Shown here piece after piece: positions 57,240 through 64,000 of a DNA stretch of 64,000 bases (position 1 is its first letter; every line of letters starts with the position of its first letter). The translations under genes and the position numbers were made by a program. The stretch is from Blepharisma stoltei (Eukaryota; Ciliophora; Heterotrichea; Heterotrichida; Blepharismidae), in NCBI GenBank assembly GCA_914767885.1, contig CAJZBQ010000025.1, forward strand, positions 558,001 through 622,000, given 5' to 3'. The notes below the pieces were generated by a model that was given only the letters and a program-made list of their open reading frames with translations, ran no database searches and was not told where the DNA came from.

Positions 57240-60200
57240 GCTTGACACACATGTCGAAGTTCCAGAATCAAAGTAACCAGTCTTGCATGTGCAAGTATTG
57301 CTTGATAAATTCATATTATCTGAGTCTAAACAACTTGAACAAGTAGTAGCTGATCCAGAGCAAGTAGCGCAAGGAGCTGTGCAAGCTTTACATGTTTCAG
57401 ATGATGAGTCAAAGTAACCAGTTTTACATGTGCAAGTATTGCTTGATAAATTCATATTATCTGAGTCTAAACAGCTTAAGCAAGTAGTGAGTGATCCTGA
57501 GCAAGTAGCACATGGTGCAGTACAAGCTTTACATGTTTCAGATGAAGTATCAAAGTAGCCAGTTTTGCATGAGCAAGTACCAATTGATAAATTCATATTA
57601 TCTGAATCCATACAACTCTCACAAGTAGTGACTGATCCTGAACAAGTAGCACAAGGAGCTGTGCAAGCTTTACATGTATTAGATGAAGAATCAAAGTAGC
57701 CAGTTTTGCATGTGCAAGTATTGCTTGAGAAATTCATATTCTCTGAGTCCACACAACTTGAGCAACTAGTGCCTGAGCCTGAACAAGTATCACAAGGAGC
57801 AGTGCAAGGTTTGCATATATTAGATGAAGAATCAAAGTAGCCAGTTTTGCATGTGCAAGTATTGCTTGATAAATTCATATTATCTGAGTCTAAACAACTT
57901 AAGCAATATGTGGCTAATCCTGAGCAAGTATCACAAGGAGCAGTATAAGTTGCCATACATGTTTCAGATGATGAGTCAAAATAGCCAGTTTTGCATGTGC
58001 AAGTATTGCTTGCTAAATTCATATTATCTGAGTCTAAACAACTTAAGCAAGTAGTGGCTGATCCTGAACAAGTAGCGCAAGGAGCAGTGCAAGCTTTGCA
58101 TGTTTCAGATGATGAGTCAAAATACCCAGCTTTGCATGTGCAAGTATTGCTTGATAAATTCATATTATCTGAATCCATACAACTCTCACAATTAGTGGCT
58201 GAGCCTGAACAAGTAACACAAGGAGCTGTGCAAGCTTTACATGTTGAAGATGAAGAATCAAAGTATCCAGTTTTGCATGTGCAAGTATTGCTTAAGAAAT
58301 TCATATTCTCTGAGTCCAAAAAACTTGAGCAAGATGTGGCTGAGCCTGAGCAAGTAGCACAAGGAGCAGTGCAAGGTTTGCATATATTAGATGAAGTATC
58401 AAAGTAGCCAGTTTTGCATGTGCAAGTATTGCTTGAGAAATTCATATTATCTGAGTCTAAACAACTATCACAAGTAGTAGCTGATCCTGAACAAGTATCG
58501 CAAGGAGCTGTGCAAGTTGCCACACATGTTTCAGATTAAGTATCAAAGTAGCCTGTTTTGCATGTGCAAGTACCACTTGATAAATTCATATTATCTGAGT
58601 CTTTGCAAGTTAAGCAAGTAGTGGCTGATCCTGAACAAGTAGCACAAGGAGTAGTGCAAGCTTTGCATGTTGAAGATCCAGAGTCAAAGTACCCAGTTTT
58701 GCATGTACAAGTGTTACGTGATAAATTCATATTATCCGAGTCCATACATCTCTTGCAAGTAGTTGCTGATCCTGAGCAATCAGCACAAGGAGCAGTGCAA
58801 GCTTTACAAGTTGAAGATGAAGTATCAAAGTACCCAGTTTTGCATAAACACATAGTGCTTCATAAATTCATATTATCTGAGTCTAAACAACTTAAGCAAG
58901 TCGTGGCTGATCCTGAGCAAGTATTACAAGGAGCTGTGCAAGGTTTGCATGTATTAGATGAAGAATCAAAGTAGCCAGTTTTGCATGTGCAAGTATTGCT
59001 TGAGAAATTCATATTATCTGAGTCTAAACAACTAAAGCAAGTAGTCGCTAATCCTGAGCAAGTAGCACAAGGCGCAGTACAACTTGCAAAACATGTATTA
59101 GATGAAGAATCAAAGTAGCCAGTTTTGCATGTGCAAGTACCACTTGATAAATTTATATTATCTGAGTCTAAACAGCTTGAACAAGTAGTTGCTGATCCTG
59201 AGCAAGTAGCACAAGGAGCTGTGCAAGCTTTACATGTAGAAGAGCCAGAATCAAACTAACCAGTCTTGCATGTACAAGTTCCGCTTGATAAATTCATATT
59301 ATCTGAGTCCAAACAACTGGAACAAGAAGTGGCTGATCCTGAGCAAGTATCACAAGGAGCTGTGCAAGCTTTACATGTTTCAGATGATGAGTCAAAGTAC
59401 CCAGTTTTACATATGCAAGTATTGCTTGATAATTCATATTATCTGAGTCTAAACAACTATCACAAGTAGTGTCAGATCCTGAGCAAGTTGCACAAGGAGC
59501 TGTGCAAGCTTGACATGTTTTAGATCCAGTATCAAAGTATCCAGTTTTGCATGTGCAAGTATTGCTTGATAAACTCATATTATCTGAGTCTAAAAAACTT
59601 AAGCAAGTAGTAGCTGATCCTGAGCAAGTATCACAAGGAGCTGTGCAAGCTTTACATGGATTAGATGAAGTATCAAAGTAGCCAATTTTGCATGTGCAAG
59701 TACCACTTGATAAATCCATATTATCCGAGTCCATACATCTCTTGCAAGTAGTTGCTGATCCTGAGCAATCAGCACAAGGCGCAGTGCAACCTTTACATGT
59801 TGAAGATGAAGTATCAAAGTACCCAGTTTTGCATAAACACATATTGCTTCATAAATTCATATTATCTAAGTCCAAACAGCTCGAGCAAGTAGTAGCTGAT
59901 CCTGAACAAGTATCACAAGGAGCTGTGCAAGCTTTACATTTTTCAGATGATGAGTCAAAGTAGCCAGTTTTGCATGTGCAAGTATTGCTTGAGAAATTCA
60001 TATTATCTGAGTCTTTGCAAGTTAAGCAAGTAGTGGCTGATCCTGAGCAAGTAGCACAAGGTGTAGTGCAAGCTTTACATGTATTAGATGAACTATCAAA
60101 GTACCCAGTTTTGCATGTGCAAGTACCACTTGATGAATTCATATTATCTGAGTCTAAACAACTCGAACAAGTAGTAGCTGATCCTGAGCAATCAGCACAA

Positions 60201-60545
60201 GGAGCAGTGCAAGCTTTGCATATATTAGATCCAGTATCAAAGTATCCAGTTTTGCATGTGCAAGTATTGCTTGAGAAATTCATATTATCTGAGTCTAAAC
60301 AATTTGAGCAAGTCGTGGCTGATCCTGAGCAACTAGCACAAGGAGCTGTGCAAGCTTTACATGTATTAGATGAAGTATCAAAGTAGCCAGTTTTGCATGT
60401 GCAAGTATTGCTTGATAAATTCATATTATCTGAGTCTAAACAGCTAGCACAAGTAGTAGCTGATCCTGAACAAGTCTCACAAGGAGCAGTGCAACTTGCT
60501 AAACATGTATTAGATGAAGAATCAAAGTAACCAGTTTTGCATCGT
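57240..60545 (-). repeat. About 23 tandem 141-bp cysteine repeat units
   Basis: Each unit encodes about 47 residues: TCKACTAPCATCSGSATTC, then a CLDSDNMNLSS block and TCTCKTGYFDSSS. Units differ at few positions. The array is open across most of its length with TGA as Trp at NLWSNMC (about 59843-59845) and NLWSTMC (about 58858), except TAA 58536, TAG 59256 and a one-base loss near 59429. The cysteine spacing (CxxC pairs) resembles furin-like/VSP surface proteins of protists. Confidence 0.88.
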
Positions 60546-60587
60546 GTCTTTACATGACGGCAATTTCATAACGGCTAATTTTTTTGG

Positions 60588-61043
60588 CTATTTCTTGACT
60601 CGTTTTTTTTCATCTTGATAATGATTAGCTTCAGCTTGCTCAGAATTTGAGCTGGAGAAACCTAAGCCTGCTTCCTCTAATTTTTCTTTACTTACTTCTA
60701 GTTTTCTTTTTTCTTCACTAGAAGTGCCATCAATAGTGAGGTTCTGTGTCGAGCTATCACTTTTCCCATTGTTCTTTTCTTCTTTGATATAATGCTGAGC
60801 GAATTGGGTAAGTGATTCTGAGTCAAGTTCTCCGGATTTCACTTCATTTCCTTCAACTTTGTCATCCTTATGAGAGACATTGCCTTCTTGGATCGAGTGA
60901 TTGATGGAGTCTGGGCTTTTACCGGATGAGCTAAGGTCAAAGATGAAGTTCATAAAGCCTTTGTTTTGATCTGAATGGTCTTGGCCTGCAGCATAGAGCA
61001 GCTGGAAGACAAGAAGAGACAAAGACAACAAAAGCTTTGACAT
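60588..61043 (-). CDS. Copy 10 segment: signal peptide and acidic linker
   Basis: A 151-codon frame: signal peptide, then a hydrophilic Glu/Ser/Lys-rich linker (GNEVKSGELDSESLTQFAQH). It corresponds closely to copy 11 at 62980. The frame is lost at an A-run near 60600, where one base is extra relative to copy 11, before the cysteine repeats begin. Confidence 0.75.
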   Translation of the reverse strand: MSKLLLSLSLLVFQLLYAAGQDHSDQNKGFMNFIFDLSSSGKSPDSINHSIQEGNVSHKDDKVEGNEVKSGELDSESLTQFAQHYIKEEKNNGKSDSSTQNLTIDGTSSEEKRKLEVSKEKLEEAGLGFSSSNSEQAEANHYQDEKKRVKK

Positions 61044-61070
61044 TTTTTATTACCCACTCTAAATTTAGTG
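61044..61070 (-). promoter_or_regulatory. Conserved leader upstream of family start codon
   Basis: Reading leftward: CACTAAATTTAGAGTGGGTA then ATAAAAA and ATG 61043. Almost identical to the leader of copy 11. Confidence 0.55.
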
Positions 61071-61192
61071 AAAAAATTTTTAAATTAGGGATTTTTAGAA
61101 TTATTTTAACCATTAAATTAAGTTTAACAAAAAATTAAAAATAGTTTGGATAGGAAGTTTAAAGAACTAAGTAAAAAGAGCACTATACTTGG

Positions 61193-61281
61193 CCTAGAAA
61201 TTTATGTTTCAATTTAAACTTCTGTTTCTTCTAACTACCCCTAGAAATTTATGTTTCAATTTAAACTTCTGTTTCTTCTAA
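61193..61281. repeat. Tandem direct repeat, two 42-bp copies
   Basis: CCTAGAAATTTATGTTTCAA and the following 22 bases occur at 61193-61234 and again at 61240-61281 without change. It lies upstream of copy 10, in the shared region between divergent family members. Confidence 0.95.
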
Positions 61282-61284
61282 GCT

Positions 61285-62429
61285 TTTATGGGCAGTAGAT
61301 GGCTTGATGATTTGAAGAAATATTTAAAATCTATGTATAATGTTATAGGTACGCGCTTGAATAATTTTGAGCAGATAATCTTGTCATTGTGCTATTATTT
61401 ATTATTGCTAATAAATATTTATTTCGCCATTCTAAATTTAGCAAATAGGCTTAAATTTATTACTTAATTTTTTTCTCTTGAGCTATCTGGATCATAAAAA
61501 TGTAGTTAAAAATTTTTTAAAAGTTTCAGAAGCTTTTGCCCTTAAGTCGATTCTGATTGCTCAAACCCATTAGGAGCATTACTGATTCTGGAAATGCTTA
61601 CTAGGCTTGGCTTTTCATAATAAAGCGAATATAAATCTAAGCTGCTCGAGCATAAATATGAATTATGCAAAATGGTTTTAGAAGCATCCTTAGCAAGCTT
61701 AAATAAAGTGAGTTTTGCATTCTTAGGAATTATAGTCCATTCTAATACTCTTATTAATCTGAAAGTCTAAGCTTGATAATTTGAATCATACGTGAAGCTT
61801 TTTGTTTCAAAAATGAAGAGATCCAAAAGATACTTGCTAAATCTGTAATCAATAATCTTTTGAAAGTTTATCTTTTTAAAAGTTGCATTGCTCATTTCTA
61901 ATTTTATGATTACATTTTTCTATTACTTATTTTATCATTTTATTTGATAAATAATCCATGATATCTAAATTAAAATATCCAGTTATTTCATAGATTGATA
62001 TTTCTCAATATTTTTTAAAAGTCTTGTAAAATCCTGTGATTGCATTTAGGTTTCACGTCAACAAAACATGTTTTAAATCCTAGACCTTTAACAATTGCTA
62101 ATTGGTAATAATTAATGCTATTTTTTCCGAAATTCTCCAATTATTACTATCTATAGCATAAATTGGTAAGCCCCAATATCCAGTTTGAGATCTTGTTAAA
62201 TTTTGTGCTAAACAATTCTCCAAATCCGCTTTCTAAAATTCCTATAGGATCACAATTTGATCATCCAATTACTAAAAATCTTGATGGCCAAGGATTCTGC
62301 TATCACCGATTTATACGAGATCCACACAATGGAGTGGATGAGCTTCTATTTTAGGAAATCACGACTGCTTCCACTCACGAAGGGACTGAAAAGAGTTAGA
62401 GGTTGGATTCGTTTATAGGATAAATCTAG
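61285..62429. other. AT-rich region between divergent family copies, no clear gene
   Basis: No recognisable gene. A 63-codon frame at 62163-62354 (+) may be part of the retrotransposon remnant that follows, but it has no family signature. Confidence 0.35.
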
Positions 62430-62765
62430 AAGGGCTTATATGTTAATGATATAGCGCTACTTCTACCATCGAAAGAAGAGTTACAAAAGATGTGCCAAAT
62501 AGTGAGCACGTGAGCAAGGAAATTTGAGCTAAATATTAACCCAAGCGAGTCAGAAACTCTGCATATTCCTCACCGAGGGATCAGTAGTCTCCAGAAGCAA
62601 ACCTTTTTCTACTTTATCCTGCTAAGGCAGAAGCTTCCATTGCTGGAGGGGAGGGAACCCTAGCCAGAGTGCAAACACCTAGCACTGTAGATTCCTTTTT
62701 AGACTGGTTTACTTTGCAGTAAGCCCTCAAAAGAGGGTAGGCCCGTTACACTCCCCATTTTATCG
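62430..62765 (+). pseudogene. Non-LTR reverse transcriptase fragment with 3' end
   Basis: The frame reads LYVNDIALLLPSKEELQKM then IVSTWARKFELNINPSESE, matching the part of reverse transcriptase around and after the catalytic Y-x-D-D motif; Trp in STWAR is TGA. The motif here is YVND, so one catalytic Asp is Asn. Upstream motifs are cut by a TAG at 62427 and a frameshift. GC-rich 3' sequence follows, with AAAGAGGGTAGG (62730-62741) and CCCCATTTTA (62753-62762). A dead 5'-truncated LINE copy, possibly related to the one at 44387. Confidence 0.8.
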
Positions 62766-62952
62766 TTTTATAGGTAAGATATCGATTAATTTTTCAATTT
62801 TTTATTATTTTTTGCCAAACTCTGTTTTACAAGCAACTATTAAATATTTAATAATGGATAATTTAAGTAAAATTTTTCTTTCTACATAAATTAGCAACTT
62901 ACTCATTTTTACTAAAATCTTACTAATTTTTATCCAATTTAAGTAATTTTTT
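62766..62952. other. Upstream region of family copy 11
   Basis: AT-rich, no gene. Probably carries the promoter of the gene at 62980. Confidence 0.4.
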
Positions 62953-62979
62953 CACTAAATTTAGAGTGGGTAATAAAAA
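62953..62979 (+). promoter_or_regulatory. Conserved leader upstream of family start codon
   Basis: CACTAAATTTAGAGTGGGTA followed by ATAAAA directly before ATG 62980; near-identical on the opposite strand at 61044-61070. Confidence 0.55.
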
Positions 62980-64000
62980 ATGCTAAAGCTTTTGTTGTCT
63001 TTGGCTCTTCTTATCTTTCAGCTACTCTATGCTACAGGCCAAGACCATTCAGATCAAAACGAAGGCTTCATAAACTTCAACTTTGGCCTTAGTTCATCTG
63101 GCAATAGCCCAGATTCCATCCATCACTCGATCCAAGAAGGCATCGTCTCTCATAAGGATGGCAAAATTGAAGGAAATGAAGTGAAATCGGGAGAATTTGA
63201 CTTACTTCCCCTCCAACATGACAGAATAAAACCATTATAAACCCCCCTATTTTAGCTCTCCTAGTAAAAATTTTTTATATATAAATTTATATTAAACATA
63301 AAAAATAAAATAGCAATTATTATAGTATTGGCTTATATAATCATAAACTTAAAACCCAGCAGATGCAAGCAAAAGGTCTTATAATTTTATTTGGATTTAC
63401 GAAAAATTTGAAATTTTTCTTCTAATATTGCTATTAAGAATATTTTAAAAAAATTTAACCCTCGCCATGAGAGAGCAAAAATCGGGCTCGCTCATAGAAG
63501 GGGATTTAGAATCACTTACCCAATTCACTCAGCATCAAATCCAAGGAGAAATCATTTATCATGGGGATGAGAACAATGGGAAGAGTGAAGCAAAAACTGA
63601 AAATTCAGGGCTGAGTAGCTCAACTCAGAACCTTATTAATGATGGCGCTTCTAGTGAAGAAAAAAGAAAATTAGGAGTAAGTGAAGAAAAATTCGAGGAA
63701 ACAGGCTTAAGTTTCTCCAACAAATTCAGCTCAAATTCTGAACAAGCTGATACTAATTATCAAAATGAAAAAAATGAGTCAAAAAAAATAGAAAGGCGCT
63801 TAGAATGCAACGATGGCTATTGACTAGATGGTAGTAATTGCTCATCTTGTACTGAACCTTGTGCTACTTGTTCAGGATCAGCCACTACTTGTGATAGCTG
63901 TATGGACTCAGATAATATGAATTTATCAGCTGGCAGTTGCACATGCAAAACTGGTTACTTTGATACTTGATCTTATACATGTGAAGCTTGCACAGCTCCT
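62980..64000 (+). CDS. REJ/Cys-rich membrane protein family, copy 11: apparently intact 5' part, runs off window
   Basis: MLKLLLSLALLIFQLLYATG signal peptide, acidic linker, then the first cysteine units (CNDGYWLDGSNCSSC, CATCSGSATTCDSCMDSDNM). The MITE at 63205-63505 interrupts it; removing it with one TTA gives GAC TTA GAA TCA, in phase (DLESLTQFTQH). With TGA as Trp at 63821 and 63967 the frame is open to the window edge without any lesion. Closest to copy 10, from which it diverges in direction. The best candidate for a functional member; the rest lies outside the window. Confidence 0.85.
63205..63505. mobile_element. Diverged family-1 MITE, 301 bp, TTA target duplication, frame-restoring
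   Basis: TTA at 63202-63204 and 63506-63508. Left end CTTCCCCTCCAACATGACAG, right end a decayed hairpin (CTCGCCATGAGAGAGC / GCTCGCTCATAGAAGGGG). Its excision reconnects copy 11 in phase. Confidence 0.88.

Larger units (their letters stand above)
47686..61043 (-). pseudogene. REJ/Cys-rich membrane protein family, copy 10: full-length locus with several IES-like insertions
   Basis: Starts at ATG 61043 (MSKLLLSLSLLVFQLLYAAG, signal peptide) and ends at TAA 47688-47686. Order of parts: acidic linker; about 23 cysteine units of 47 residues (60545-57240); a second type of 44-residue units (57240-53900); mixed Cys units (to 52850); REJ/PKD-like domain (52800-49830); stalk; GPS-like segment (about 49150); five or more membrane helices (48570-47700). 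Insertions at 48685, 50682, 51049, 51357, 52374, 52667 and 54930 interrupt it, and most rejoin in phase when removed. Lesions not explained this way: TAA 58536, TAG 59256, one-base loss near 59429, two-base losses at 54280, 54680 and 56942, and a scrambled stretch at 60545-60600. Probably a surface receptor-like protein; whether it works is doubtful. Confidence 0.8.

Noticed and set aside
57824-60386. Plus-strand frames such as 57991-58407, 58558-58974 and 59970-60386
   Set aside because: Antisense shadows of the 141-bp Cys repeat; periodic, without start context, opposite the coding strand.

Overview
The window looks like nuclear DNA of a ciliate that reads TGA as tryptophan and TAA/TAG as stop, most likely a heterotrich of the Blepharisma type, and most likely its germline (micronuclear) form. 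Evidence for the code: a 506-residue WD40 protein (1761-3281) stays open only if four TGA codons are Trp, each at a WD-repeat Trp or a similar position, and it ends in TAA. A clean ribosomal protein gene (RPL26/uL24) also ends in TAA. Evidence for germline DNA: reading frames are broken by many insertions, and removing them between TA (or TTA/TAA) repeats rejoins the frame. This is how ciliate internal eliminated sequences (IESs) behave. The organism name is inference; code, insertions and target duplications are read from the sequence.

Layout. 0.1-3.3 kb: edge of an unknown gene (-), RPL26 (-), WD40 gene (+). 4-19.4 kb: five copies or fragments of one large gene family, encoding a signal peptide, cysteine-rich repeats, a REJ/PKD-like ectodomain, a GPS-like motif and a multi-pass membrane C-terminus; a decayed unknown gene lies among them. 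20.4-24 kb: a decayed WD40 paralogue with a zinc-finger-like N-terminus and pentapeptide repeats. 24.1-25.3 kb: a PAQR-like fragment (+) facing a cyclic-nucleotide-gated K+ channel remnant (-). 25.4-27 kb: two MITE families and GC-rich retroposon-like DNA. 27.5-42 kb: four more family copies, partly an inverted duplication. 42.3-47.1 kb: a non-LTR retrotransposon (endonuclease plus reverse transcriptase) between direct repeats. 47.7-61 kb: the longest family copy, 13.4 kb on the minus strand. 62.4-62.8 kb: a second reverse transcriptase fragment. 63-64 kb: the start of an apparently intact family member running off the window.

Mobile DNA dominates. The main MITE family (13 copies, about 270-400 bp) has ends like CTCCCCCCTCCGTGAGTGAA, duplicates TTA or TAA, and carries a hairpin at one end. 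Precise loss of the MITE reconnects coding sequence at 51357, 63205 and 9644, and empty sites exist in paralogous DNA at about 6970 and 7240. At least three other palindromic or MITE families, short TA-bounded IES candidates, and retroposons with 13-15 bp target duplications are present. The most striking feature is an array at 16.7-18.3 kb where a 42-residue Cys-rich repeat carries a homologous 62-73 bp TA-bounded insertion in nearly every unit.

Most family copies also carry frameshifts or stops that no excision explains, so many are probably pseudogenes. The copy at 62980 is the best candidate for a working gene.
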